A stretch of 51,710 nt of DNA. It comes from an uncultured Pseudomonadota bacterium (GTDB taxonomy: Bacteria; Pseudomonadota; Gammaproteobacteria; Burkholderiales; Eutrophovitaceae). Below, piece by piece: positions 16,764 through 25,630 of this stretch. Under the pieces are notes generated by a model, which was not told the DNA's origin, searched no databases, and saw only the letters and a list, made by a program, of their open reading frames with translations. The number at the start of each line of letters is the position of its first letter. The first letter of the stretch is position 1. The stretch lies in NCBI GenBank assembly GCA_937983055.1, contig CALJLA010000010.1, forward strand, positions 1-51,710, read 5' to 3'. The position numbers and the translations under genes were made by a program.

Positions 16764-18701
16764 GTGTGCGGCATATACGGCATTGTGCAATTCGACGGCG
16801 CGTCCGTAGACCCGAGATGGATGCCCGAAATGGGCAAGGCGATCGTTCATCGCGGGCCCGACGACGAAGGCTGCTTTTTGGATGGTCCGGTGGGCATAGG
16901 CATGCGACGTCTTTCAATTATAGACGTTTCCGGCGGCCATCAGCCCATCTCGAATGCTGACGGCACAATGTGGCTGGTATGCAACGGCGAGATCTATAAT
17001 TTCCGCGAACTGCGCCGGGAACTGGAGGTGCTTGGTCACAGATTCAAGACCGGCTCAGACAGCGAGGTTGTGCTCCATTGCTATGCGCAGTATGGGGAGG
17101 AATGCATCCACAGGCTCAACGGGATGTTCGCGTTTGCCTTGTGGGACAAGCGCCAGCGCCGATTGATCATTGCGCGCGACAGGCTCGGAATCAAGCCCGT
17201 TTATGTCTACCGTGATGCGAGACGCCTGGCCTTCGCGTCGGAGGCCAAGGCCTTGCTCGCGCTACCCGGCATATCGGCGGATCTGGATGTGTCCACGTTG
17301 GACTCGTACCTGAGTCTTGGATACGTCAGCGCTCCGCAATCTATTTTCCGTGGAATCAAAAAGCTCTCTCCAGCGAGCATGCTCGTTGTCGAAGACGGCC
17401 GGGTGGCGGAACGCCGCTACTGGCGCATTGCGCCAACAATTGACGTGGGGCGGTCGGAGCAGCACTGGAAGGAGGCGGTCCGCGCGCAGCTTGACAGGTC
17501 CGTCCGGATGCAGATGGTTAGCGACGTCCCGATTGGTGCGTTCCTTTCGGGCGGCATAGACTCCAGTACGGTAGTCGGTTTAATGGCAAGGCACAGCGAT
17601 CAGCCGATCAGAACCTATGCCATCGGATTCAAGGGAGGCGCTGCAGACGACTACTACAATGAACTGCCCTACGCGCGACGGGTCTCGGATCTGTTCAAGA
17701 CTGAACATCACGAGATTATGGTGCGCCCGGACATCGTGTCTCTTCTACCGCAGCTGATATGGCACATGGACGAGCCGATGTCGGATACGGCGCTGATTAC
17801 GACCTACCTCGTATCTGAATTCGCGCGGCGGGAGGTTACGGTTATTCTCTCGGGCGTGGGAGGCGACGAGTTGTTCGGCGGATACCGGCGTTACCTAGGC
17901 AATCATTACCAAGGCCTGTTCGAGCGCTTTCCAGCGTGGGTGCAGCGGACCGCATTTGCGGTGGGCAAAAGCCTGCCGAGTGATCGACATTCGCCACTTC
18001 TGAACCTGTCTCGATTGGCAAAGGGATTTCTGGAAGGCGCGAGCCTGCCTTTCGATGAGCGATACAGATCCTATGTGCAGGTTTTCAGCCCTCAAGAGTT
18101 GGGTGGACTGCTTCTGGCCACCAATGCACAGGCGCCCGATGTAATTGGAGCTGCATTCGAACATGCGGGTGGCACGGATTCACTGAATAGAATGCTGGCG
18201 GTGGATGCAGAGACAATGCTGCCTGACGATCTGCTTATGCTTACGGACAAGATGAGCATGGCTACGTCCCTGGAATGCAGGGTGCCGCTGCTGGACCATG
18301 AACTTGTTCAGTTGGCGGCCAGCATCCCTGAGGCCGTCAAAATCCGGGGGGGGCGGTTGAAACACGTGATGAAGGAAGCTGTTGTGGATCTGCTGCCGAG
18401 AGAGATATTGAACCGGAAGAAGCGCGGGTTCGGTACTCCGATGGGCGCGTGGCTAAAGGAGGACCTCGCACCATTGATTACGGGGCTCTTGTCGAGGGGG
18501 GCGATCGAGAAACGCGGGCTTTTTCGCTCCGATGCGGTACAAGGGTTGATCTCTGCGCATGAGGCGAAACGGCTGGACGGCACCGACCGACTTCTCACAT
18601 TGCTGTGTCTGGAAATCTGGTCTCGCCTGTATTTGGATCGCCGGACTCCCGGAGATGTTTCTGAGGAAATGTCAGCGATGCTGACATACGGCAAGGCCTG
18701 A
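16764..18701 (+). CDS. Glutamine-hydrolysing asparagine synthase-like amidotransferase
   Basis: Transfers ammonia from glutamine to an AMP-activated carboxylate. The nucleophile is Cys2 (MCGIYGIVQF), set by the GTG start at 16764. The class II glutaminase domain covers residues 1-200 (RGPDDEG, CNGEIYN, SGTD-like KTGSDSEV). The synthetase domain has the PP-loop FLSGGIDSST around residue 260 and LSGVGGDELFGGY around residue 375. The length of 645 fits the family. XrtA-associated loci often hold such an amidotransferase (TIGR03108), and in O-antigen and capsule loci the family amidates uronic acids; either use is possible, free asparagine synthesis is less likely in this setting. The GT2 gene begins 1 bp after the stop, giving tight coupling. 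Confidence 0.9.
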   Translation: MCGIYGIVQFDGASVDPRWMPEMGKAIVHRGPDDEGCFLDGPVGIGMRRLSIIDVSGGHQPISNADGTMWLVCNGEIYNFRELRRELEVLGHRFKTGSDSEVVLHCYAQYGEECIHRLNGMFAFALWDKRQRRLIIARDRLGIKPVYVYRDARRLAFASEAKALLALPGISADLDVSTLDSYLSLGYVSAPQSIFRGIKKLSPASMLVVEDGRVAERRYWRIAPTIDVGRSEQHWKEAVRAQLDRSVRMQMVSDVPIGAFLSGGIDSSTVVGLMARHSDQPIRTYAIGFKGGAADDYYNELPYARRVSDLFKTEHHEIMVRPDIVSLLPQLIWHMDEPMSDTALITTYLVSEFARREVTVILSGVGGDELFGGYRRYLGNHYQGLFERFPAWVQRTAFAVGKSLPSDRHSPLLNLSRLAKGFLEGASLPFDERYRSYVQVFSPQELGGLLLATNAQAPDVIGAAFEHAGGTDSLNRMLAVDAETMLPDDLLMLTDKMSMATSLECRVPLLDHELVQLAASIPEAVKIRGGRLKHVMKEAVVDLLPREILNRKKRGFGTPMGAWLKEDLAPLITGLLSRGAIEKRGLFRSDAVQGLISAHEAKRLDGTDRLLTLLCLEIWSRLYLDRRTPGDVSEEMSAMLTYGKA

Positions 18702-18702
18702 C

Positions 18703-19893
18703 ATGATCCTTGTTTTTGGGCTCTTGCTCGTGGCGGGAGCATTCCTGACCTGCTACGCCGCGTACTGGCTTCTTCTGCTTGCCACACATTTTCTTGCGCC
18801 GGGGAGGCCAGCGACTTTGGGCGACGGACGAACGAGGTTCGCTGTATTGATACCTGCCCATAACGAAGAGCTGCTGCTTCCTCGGCTTCTCGAAAGCGTG
18901 CGTCGCCAGGAGTATCCCGCGGAGCGGTTTGACGCGTACGTAATCGCGGACAACTGCACCGACAGTACATCCGTAATCGCACGCGACCACGCAGTGCACG
19001 TGCTGGAGCGTCTGGATACAGAGAGGATGGGCAAGGGATATGCAATCGGGTGGGCGCTGAACCAGATCAGACTCGATGAATATGATGCCGCGCTGATTGT
19101 AGATGCAGATTGCACGATGAGCCCGAATGCGTTGAGGTCCCTTGATGGAGCGCTGAAGCGGCGGCGTGTTATTCAGTGCCACAACGGCGTGGGGAATCCA
19201 GACGAAAGCTGGTTCACGCGGCTACTTGATGTATCGAGAACTGTTAACAACAGGATATACAACCCGTCCAAGCAAAGACTAGGGCTTTCATGCGAACTCA
19301 CAGGTACGGGGATGTGCTTCGCCGTACCGATACTCCGGCAGTATCCTTGGGATGCGTACTCTGTAGGAGAGGACTGGGAGTACTATGCCAAGCTTGTTCA
19401 GGCAGGAGAGATTGTCGGCTTCGACGTTGATGCGAAGATTCTTCACGAAGAATCTCTTTCTCTGAAACAGGCTACAAGCCAGCGGATGCGATGGTCGAGC
19501 GGTCGTTTTGCCATTGTCTTCAAGTACGGGTTCAGGCTGCTGCTGAGAGGCTTGAGCGAAAGGAATCTCGTGAAGTTCGATGCCGGCCTATGTCTTGTGT
19601 TTCCCAATCCGTCGCTCGCGATGAACAGCACGTTGCTGTGTATTGGCATTTCCATGGTGGCTTGGCCTTGGTCTAGCCCAGCGTTCTCGCTTTGGTTTCT
19701 TACGCTCGCGCTATTGCAACTTGGGGTATTCGTTACCGGTGTGTTCTACACCCAGCATAGAACAAAGAAGTTGTTGGCTATCTTTGTATCGCCGGCCTTC
19801 CTGGTTTGGAAGATGGGGATAGATGCGTTGTCGATTTTGGGCGTGGGTCGCAAGAAGTGGGTGCGGACCGAGCGGAAGGGCGGACGGGTTTGA
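18703..19893 (+). CDS. Membrane-bound GT2 glycosyltransferase
   Basis: 396-residue processive-type GT2 protein. A hydrophobic N terminus (about residues 2-28) precedes FAVLIPAHNEELLLPRLLES, then IADNCTDST, the metal site DADCTMS near residue 133, a GEDWEYY acceptor motif near residue 225 and QRMRWSSGR, the Q/RxxRW block near residue 258. Two or three membrane segments follow (residues 290-375). These are the catalytic marks of hyaluronan/cellulose-synthase-like GT2 enzymes, although the chain is shorter than true synthases. The start ATG 18703 sits one base after the asparagine synthase stop. It may build or extend the repeat unit at the membrane. Product not predictable. Confidence 0.85.
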   Translation: MILVFGLLLVAGAFLTCYAAYWLLLLATHFLAPGRPATLGDGRTRFAVLIPAHNEELLLPRLLESVRRQEYPAERFDAYVIADNCTDSTSVIARDHAVHVLERLDTERMGKGYAIGWALNQIRLDEYDAALIVDADCTMSPNALRSLDGALKRRRVIQCHNGVGNPDESWFTRLLDVSRTVNNRIYNPSKQRLGLSCELTGTGMCFAVPILRQYPWDAYSVGEDWEYYAKLVQAGEIVGFDVDAKILHEESLSLKQATSQRMRWSSGRFAIVFKYGFRLLLRGLSERNLVKFDAGLCLVFPNPSLAMNSTLLCIGISMVAWPWSSPAFSLWFLTLALLQLGVFVTGVFYTQHRTKKLLAIFVSPAFLVWKMGIDALSILGVGRKKWVRTERKGGRV

Positions 19894-20249
19894 GGAGCGC
19901 CCAGAACGGGAAAGGATGGGCGGTTGCAGGGTTGCGCGAAGTGATCGGCAAGCTTGAAAGCAAGATTGGTTCTTTGGTGGGTACAACAGATTCAGGACTT
20001 AGATACTGGACGGGGAAGCGAATGCCGCGACGTCAGAGATCGAGGCACGTCGCTTCGGCAAAACCCGTATCGGCGGACCGCGGCTAGGTTCAAAGATCAT
20101 ATGGCCGGATTCAGTTCAAGGAATCGTCATCTGGCAGATTGCAGCAAAAGGATGGGAGGATGGGGCTTTCGAGAGCGACCATTCAGCATTCTCCGGTTGG
20201 CCCAATTGACGGGAAATCGTGAGGAGTTCTGGCCTGTAGATTGCCGCAG
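19894..20249 (+). other. 356 bp spacer inside the biosynthetic block
   Basis: No frame here shows motifs or good protein-like composition. The spacer breaks an otherwise compact gene run and may be leftover DNA from a lost gene or hold an internal promoter. No terminator hairpin was seen. Confidence 0.4.
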
Positions 20250-21710
20250 ATGAGCAAAAATGTTTGCGTGATTGGGGCTGGCTTGGCAGGCGGAATCATC
20301 GCTTCGAGATTGGCTTCCCGGGGGCACGTGGTCACCCTCGTGGAATGCGGAAGTGCGCCAGCGCCGTTGCTCCCCGAGGACGAAGACTGGCAGATTGCGA
20401 AGGTGAAGTCACCTTTCACACGCGGTCGCGGGCTTGGGGGGACATCGAATTTCTGGCACGGCGGATTAACGACACTCGCGCAGAGCGACGTCGATGGGTT
20501 GGTGGCAGGAGGAGGGCGGGCAAAGTCGCCGATCCCGTACCGGGAGCTTTGCGATTACTACGAGACGGCCATCGAGATCCTTCGCGGGAATGCCGCACTG
20601 TCTCTACAGGACATCGAGAGGCCTGCGGATGAGTCTAAGGGGGCTTTTACCTTCACCAACAGGGCGTTCAGTGCGAAGGCACTGGTGTACCCGGACAAGC
20701 CATTCTCAAGTCGACCGCTGATCGCTCAGGCCGAGAGATTTCACGGCCTTCGTGTGATCGATAACTTTGAGGTCAAGCGCCTCCTGGGTGACGGTCCTCG
20801 GCGCGTGCGCTACGCAGATGGTGTAGACCTTGTCCAAGGTACCCGCAGGAGGCTGGCGGCAGACATCTTCGTGCTGAGTGCAGGGGGATTAGGATCCCCA
20901 AAGGTGCTCCTTCAGTCCAGGCAAGGACTGGCTCCCCTGGAGCAACTGCCGATCGGAAGAGGATTCATCGATCATCCGACGGGGTTCGTTTTCAAAGCTA
21001 AGCTACGCCGTAAGACCGACCTGGGGCCATTCTTTGGAGTCGGCCGAAACGGCTACAAACAACTGTATGGATTCACGCTTAAGCCAGAGCATCTGGGCGA
21101 GGCATATGGCCGCAATCACATACTTCTTCTTCGCCCGGCGATCTCTATGAAGGACCCGGCTTCGTATGACTTTCTGAAAAGAAAGCTGTCTGCATACAGG
21201 GGCAGGTTTCTGCGCCCGATGGAACTTGGGTATCTGCTCTGGCATGCAGATCTTCTATTCGATGCGGTCAACTTCAAGTATGGGTTTTCAAGCTCCACGA
21301 GCTACGTGAGCGGCTTGGTGTTCGCCGAACAAGAGCCGGAAGACGAGTCTGGAATCTTCTATTCAGGCAACGGTCGATTCGATGTGAGGTGGCGCGTGAC
21401 CGACAAGGACTGCCGGTCGCTGGACAAGTTTCTCAAGACTTTCTTCGAAAACTACTCTGATCAGTTTGAGCGGGTGAGAATCTTCGAAGACATGCATGCG
21501 AGGCTGGACAGTGCTGCACACCATTCCGGTGCCTGCCGAATTTCGGCCAACGCAGGGGAGGGCGTCGTGGACCGTGATTTTCGCGTCTTCGGTATGGATA
21601 ACCTGTACGTATCGGACGGTTCGACCCTGGCCTACTCCGGGCACGCCAACACGGGGTTAACCATTGCAGCGCTTGCGCTTAGATTTTGTGACGTTGTTGA
21701 GCGCGCGTAG
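20250..21710 (+). CDS. FAD-dependent GMC-type oxidoreductase
   Basis: FAD enzyme of about 486 residues that would oxidise an alcohol or sugar hydroxyl. The N terminus is a dinucleotide fold (VCVIGAGLAGGIIASRLASR, then a Glu at the end of strand two, TLVECG). The GRGLGGTSNFWHGG block around residue 60 is the FAD-contact region of GMC proteins, and FVLSAGGLGSPKVLLQS is their second signature. The C terminus has HHSGACRIS and NLYVSDGSTL, then HANTGLTIAALALR, providing the catalytic His/Asn pair. I use ATG 20250 rather than in-frame TTG 20241. The spacing to the next gene is 73 bp. Sequence-wise it fits the glucose-methanol-choline family branch found in polysaccharide loci; substrate unknown. 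Confidence 0.82.
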   Translation: MSKNVCVIGAGLAGGIIASRLASRGHVVTLVECGSAPAPLLPEDEDWQIAKVKSPFTRGRGLGGTSNFWHGGLTTLAQSDVDGLVAGGGRAKSPIPYRELCDYYETAIEILRGNAALSLQDIERPADESKGAFTFTNRAFSAKALVYPDKPFSSRPLIAQAERFHGLRVIDNFEVKRLLGDGPRRVRYADGVDLVQGTRRRLAADIFVLSAGGLGSPKVLLQSRQGLAPLEQLPIGRGFIDHPTGFVFKAKLRRKTDLGPFFGVGRNGYKQLYGFTLKPEHLGEAYGRNHILLLRPAISMKDPASYDFLKRKLSAYRGRFLRPMELGYLLWHADLLFDAVNFKYGFSSSTSYVSGLVFAEQEPEDESGIFYSGNGRFDVRWRVTDKDCRSLDKFLKTFFENYSDQFERVRIFEDMHARLDSAAHHSGACRISANAGEGVVDRDFRVFGMDNLYVSDGSTLAYSGHANTGLTIAALALRFCDVVERA

Positions 21711-21783
21711 GACCTATGGCAAGTTCTTTGCGATCACCGGCTTCTAGCACGCTGAGAGCGCTCGGCGTCAGAACTTTTCTATC

Positions 21784-22812
21784 ATGCCAGTCAAGGTACT
21801 CGTAACGGGCGCCACAGGCTTCCTTGGGGGAAGACTTGTTAAGCGCCTGTTGAGTGACGGATACGAGGTGCGTGCTCTTGCGCGTGTGACAGCTGACGTA
21901 AGCGCCTTAAGTGCCATGGATGTTGAAATCGTTTTCGGCGACGTCAGCGACGGCCTCGCGGTCGCAGGAGCGATGAAAAACGTTGAAATCGTTGTCCATG
22001 CCGCGGCGGGCACCAGTGGCACTGCTGAAGACGCTGAGCGTTCCTCGATTCTGGGCACGGAAAATATCGTGGAGGCCTGTCGGTCCAGCCAAGTCAGAAA
22101 GCTGATCTATATCAGCTCCTGTGCTGTATATGAGGTTGCCCGATGCACTGCGAACGAGGTCATAACAGAAGAGGGGCAGCTTGAGCGTTTTCCATGGCGC
22201 CGGGGCGCATATTCTGCGGGAAAGCTCGGCGCTGAGAATGTCGTCCGGGCAGCAATGAAGGCGACGGCTACACGCTACTCAACGGTCGTGCTGCGGCCGG
22301 GGTCGTTGTACGGGCCCGGTGCCAGCGCCTATTCGAACATGATGGGTATTTCACTTGGCTATCGATTGTTCGTGGTATTCGGCAGCGGAGAATCCGAGAT
22401 GCCTTTGCTCTATGTGGACAATGCAATAGACGCGATTGTGGCCTCAATTGCCAGCCCATCTGCAGACAATCAGGTGTTCAATGTCGTCGATCCGCAAGGA
22501 GTTACGAAGAGTGCATATATGGATCGCGTTATCCGGAGAATGTATCCAGAGGCGGTGATTGTCTACTTGCCGCTTGTCCTATTGCTTGCAGCGGTACGGG
22601 TCCAGGAGTGGCTAATGGGGGTCTTCCGGAAAAGGCCTGTTCTCAGCGTTTATCGAGTGTTGTCTTCGCAGACCCCCGTCCGGTACAGCACGGCTAGAAT
22701 CCAGCGGACAATTGGATGGACAGCGCGAGTTGCGTTTGAAGAGGGATCCGAGCGAATGGTCAGGTGCTTCAAGAAAGCTTCCGCCAGGCCAGAGGCAAGA
22801 GAACTCTCGTGA
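21784..22812 (+). CDS. NAD-dependent epimerase/dehydratase (extended SDR)
   Basis: 342-residue extended short-chain dehydrogenase. It starts with the NAD-binding VLVTGATGFLGGRLVKRL. The catalytic Ser and Tyr/Lys are in YISSCAVYE and in AYSAGKLGAE (YxxxK). The C-terminal substrate domain has LRPGSLYGPG and a conserved LYVDNAIDAI. Such enzymes epimerise, dehydrate or reduce nucleotide sugars; there are also members that act on sterol-like or lipid substrates, and the hydrophobic stretch near residues 260-280 (LPLVLLLAAVRV) leaves that open. ATG 21784. Its stop overlaps the GTG start of the next glycosyltransferase by four bases (GTGA), so the two are translationally coupled. Confidence 0.85.
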   Translation: MPVKVLVTGATGFLGGRLVKRLLSDGYEVRALARVTADVSALSAMDVEIVFGDVSDGLAVAGAMKNVEIVVHAAAGTSGTAEDAERSSILGTENIVEACRSSQVRKLIYISSCAVYEVARCTANEVITEEGQLERFPWRRGAYSAGKLGAENVVRAAMKATATRYSTVVLRPGSLYGPGASAYSNMMGISLGYRLFVVFGSGESEMPLLYVDNAIDAIVASIASPSADNQVFNVVDPQGVTKSAYMDRVIRRMYPEAVIVYLPLVLLLAAVRVQEWLMGVFRKRPVLSVYRVLSSQTPVRYSTARIQRTIGWTARVAFEEGSERMVRCFKKASARPEARELS

Positions 22813-23954
22813 GGAAGGTCAACGTCATGTTCCTGATGCCCGTCATGGGAATGGGCGGCTCGGAGAGACTGGTCCACAGTCTTGTGCAGATGCTCGACCG
22901 GGAGCGATTCAACCCTTCCGTAGCGTGGCTTTGTGGTAAGCAACCGTTAGAAGAGTTCAAAAAGCTCAACGTACCGCTTTTCGATCTGCCAAAGAAAAGG
23001 CGGATCGACCTGGGTCTAATGCGGCGTTTGGCGGACGTGATTGATCGGGAGGGCATAGATGTCGTAAGTGCGCAGCATTTCATGCCCGCGGTTTACGCGT
23101 TCTATGGCTGCAATTGGGTCGCGAAGAGAGCGCTGATTTTCACTGCACACTCCAGATGGGAAATAGAGGACACGCCTCTAAAGTGGAGGATTGCCGGGGG
23201 ATTCCTGTTGAGGCGAATGGCTGCAGCGGTAGGCGTCGCGCCGGAAGTTTCCGAGGCAATTCGGAAGATATTCAGGACGTCGAAGCAGAAGACGGTGACA
23301 ATTGAAAATGGCGTGGATACAGAAATGTTTGCAGGAGAGGGGCACGGGGAGAGCTTACGAAGCGAGCTTGGATTGGCCGAGGACGAACTCGTGATCGGAA
23401 CCGTGGGAAATCTCAAGGAAGTAAAGAATCAGAAATTCCTTCTCAAGGCATTCGCAGGTATCGCACACCAGTACGCCAAGACGAAACTCCTGATCGTCGG
23501 CAGGGGATTTGCAGGAGAACGGGACAACGTAGAGCAGCAACTGCGTTCTTTTGTTATGGAAAAGGGGCTCAGTGGAAGAGTTGTGTTCGCCGGCTATCGA
23601 ACTGACGTCGCGAATCTCCTGGGGGTCATGGACGTATTCTGTCTTACTTCGGTGCGAGAGGGGCTGCCCATTAGTCTTATTGAAGCTATGGCGGCCCGGC
23701 TGCCCGTAGTGGGTACCAATGTCCAGGGAGTTCGGGAAATAGTAGCCCCTGACAAGGACGGGCTTCTGGTCGAACTCGACAATGTTGCTGCGCTGAGAAA
23801 CGCGCTCGAGCGACTGATCAATGAACCGCACACCCGTCAGCGATATGGTATGGCGGGAAGGGAGAAGGTCGTTAACAGGTATTCGCTGTTGCGGTGTGTG
23901 CAAGCGTACGAGCAGCTGTTTCTTGCGGTGACAGACCAGGGTGGCGGGAATTAG
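22809..23954 (+). CDS. GT4-family glycosyltransferase (second copy)
   Basis: 381-residue GT-B enzyme. The N-terminal acceptor loop reads MPVMGMGGSERLVHSLV. The donor domain starts near residue 195 with IGTVGNLKEVKNQKFLLKAF and has SVREGLPISLIEAMAARLPVV, the E-x7-E signature. I start it at GTG 22809, within a GTGA overlap with the epimerase stop; the longer frame from 22764 lies wholly inside the epimerase gene and adds nothing recognisable. It ends the compact part of the block; a 460 bp gene-poor spacer follows. Confidence 0.87.
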   Translation: MRKVNVMFLMPVMGMGGSERLVHSLVQMLDRERFNPSVAWLCGKQPLEEFKKLNVPLFDLPKKRRIDLGLMRRLADVIDREGIDVVSAQHFMPAVYAFYGCNWVAKRALIFTAHSRWEIEDTPLKWRIAGGFLLRRMAAAVGVAPEVSEAIRKIFRTSKQKTVTIENGVDTEMFAGEGHGESLRSELGLAEDELVIGTVGNLKEVKNQKFLLKAFAGIAHQYAKTKLLIVGRGFAGERDNVEQQLRSFVMEKGLSGRVVFAGYRTDVANLLGVMDVFCLTSVREGLPISLIEAMAARLPVVGTNVQGVREIVAPDKDGLLVELDNVAALRNALERLINEPHTRQRYGMAGREKVVNRYSLLRCVQAYEQLFLAVTDQGGGN

Positions 23955-24418
23955 CGGTCGATATACATTACATGGGGCTGGCTTGCACGTAAGGAGTAGC
24001 AGGGAGTCGGTGCAGGCAGAAGAAGGGAACAGTAGATTCGGGTGCGTCTCAAGACTGCGCGCTAGGCAATGGAGCGGGGCGTGTAGTCCATAGATGCTCG
24101 TGGGCGACCCCATGGGCGCTGGGGCTCTGCTCTTGACGACAGTCTGCGGGAGAGTGAATCGGCCACCGCAGGAACTTGCGAAGGGCTCGGGGCTTATTGA
24201 AAGCCTTTGCCAATGCCTTGCCGGGGAGGAAACGGGCGGGTAGCCTCGCCGAACCATAACGTGCGCCGATGGCACGCTGAATCTGGCGGTGCGCGGGCGT
24301 ATCATCATAGTGTGTGCGATCAATGGAAGAGCGGTCGGGATCAATGCCTGACTGAAGAGCGCGTTTAGTGGTAAGCGTTTTCGACCAGCGATCAATGTAA
24401 TCGGGAGCGCTTCGCCTT
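23955..24418. other. 464 bp gene-poor spacer, possible remnant on minus strand
   Basis: A minus-strand frame from 24462 to 24049 has fairly protein-like composition (for example LPARFLPGKALAKAFNKPRA) but matches nothing I recognise, and it overlaps the start of the plus-strand SGNH gene. It could be a remnant of a lost gene or chance. Confidence 0.3.
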
Positions 24419-25471
24419 ATGCGAACCTGGAAGAACTTCATTCTGACGTCCATTTTATTCATGGCATCAGTTTGCGTTGCGTTTGTTATTGGGGAGGTGG
24501 GCCTTCGGTTGGCAGGATATCGGGGCGCGCCGCAGTCCTACATTGGAAATGTTTATGAAGTGCAGGACCCTGTTCTGGACTGGAGATATATCCCTGGTTC
24601 AGAGGTTAGGCTTGGCGGACTGGTGTTCAAATACAATCGTTCTGGCTTCCGGGATGTAGATCATGAACTGACTAAACCGGAGGGGGTGAAGAGAGTCGTT
24701 GTGGTGGGAGATTCTGTTTCCGAAGGAAACGGCGTTAAGAGCGATGAAGTATTTGCGCGCGCGCTCCAAGCTCAGCTTGGGCGTGACCACGAGGTGATCA
24801 ATATTGCTGCGAGCGGCCTCAATACGCCGCAGGAGGTGCATCTTTTCGAATTGGAGGGTCTGCCGTACGGTCCCGATATTGTAGTGTTGAATTTCGTCCT
24901 GAATGATGTGGATTTCTACTCCAACCTGGCAGGTACGCGGCGCTATTATGCGGAGATGGACAAGAAGATTCAGACCTTGGGGATCTCGATTGACCCGGAG
25001 TTCAAGCGGCTTCTCAAGAGATCGGCATTAATATACTTCGTGAAGGAGCGCGTTGGCCACCTGCTTCAAAGATTTTCCGGAGATGGGTCTGAAGTGGTCG
25101 ATTTCTATACCGCCCTTTGGTCCGAGGAGAGCAATCGCGATAAGGCTACGTCAGGTTTCAAAAAGCTTGGGGAGCTGAAGAATCAGAATGAGTTCGAGGT
25201 GGTCGTGATGATCTGGCCACTTCTTGTCGATTATTCCAAGTATCCGTACGGGTGGATTCACAAGTGGATCGAAGAAGAGGCTGGAAAGAACGGTTTCGTT
25301 GCGATCGATCTGCTGCCGGAGTATGCCAAGTTCAAGTATCGAGAACTTCAGGTGCAGCCGGAGGACACGGTTCATCCGAATGCGCTTGGACATTCCGTCG
25401 CTGTGGGAGCCTTCTCGAAGTGGTACCAGGTCTCCCGTATCAAGAAGATGGCGGAGGATCGTCAGAACTAG
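24419..25471 (+). CDS. Membrane-anchored SGNH/GDSL hydrolase or acyltransferase (copy 2)
   Basis: 350 residues with an N-terminal membrane anchor (residues 7-32) and a periplasmic SGNH domain. The four blocks are complete: VVVVGDSVSEGNG (Ser99), IAASGLNTPQEV, NFVLNDVDF, and the C-terminal EDTVHPNALGH giving the catalytic Asp and His. This is the clearest of the three SGNH proteins in the window and should be catalytically active. The start is ATG 24419. It is the last plus-strand gene of the block and faces the minus-strand copy 3 gene with 160 bp between their stops. Likely role: O-acyl editing of the secreted glycan, inferred from location and topology. Confidence 0.8.
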   Translation: MRTWKNFILTSILFMASVCVAFVIGEVGLRLAGYRGAPQSYIGNVYEVQDPVLDWRYIPGSEVRLGGLVFKYNRSGFRDVDHELTKPEGVKRVVVVGDSVSEGNGVKSDEVFARALQAQLGRDHEVINIAASGLNTPQEVHLFELEGLPYGPDIVVLNFVLNDVDFYSNLAGTRRYYAEMDKKIQTLGISIDPEFKRLLKRSALIYFVKERVGHLLQRFSGDGSEVVDFYTALWSEESNRDKATSGFKKLGELKNQNEFEVVVMIWPLLVDYSKYPYGWIHKWIEEEAGKNGFVAIDLLPEYAKFKYRELQVQPEDTVHPNALGHSVAVGAFSKWYQVSRIKKMAEDRQN

Positions 25472-25630
25472 TAGATCTTCCGGGGAGGCGATCTGCACTG
25501 CGGGAACTGGCCGGTCGGACGCCGTTGGAGCCGGCGTTTCGGTAGCGCTGAGTTTCGCGGAAGTCCTCGAAGCTGGTATCGATTAACCGGGGTGCTGGCA
25601 TTACGGAGAAGAGCATCCTTGGACGACTAG

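Noticed and set aside
23966..23985. Possible sigma-54 -24/-12 promoter (GGGGCTGGCTTGC)
   Set aside because: The GG and GC elements are 9, not 10, bases apart and the -24 sequence is poor.
23355..24395. 346-codon minus-strand frame opposite the GT4 gene and spacer
   Set aside because: Mostly antisense to a well-supported glycosyltransferase; composition is Pro/Ser/Leu-rich without motifs.
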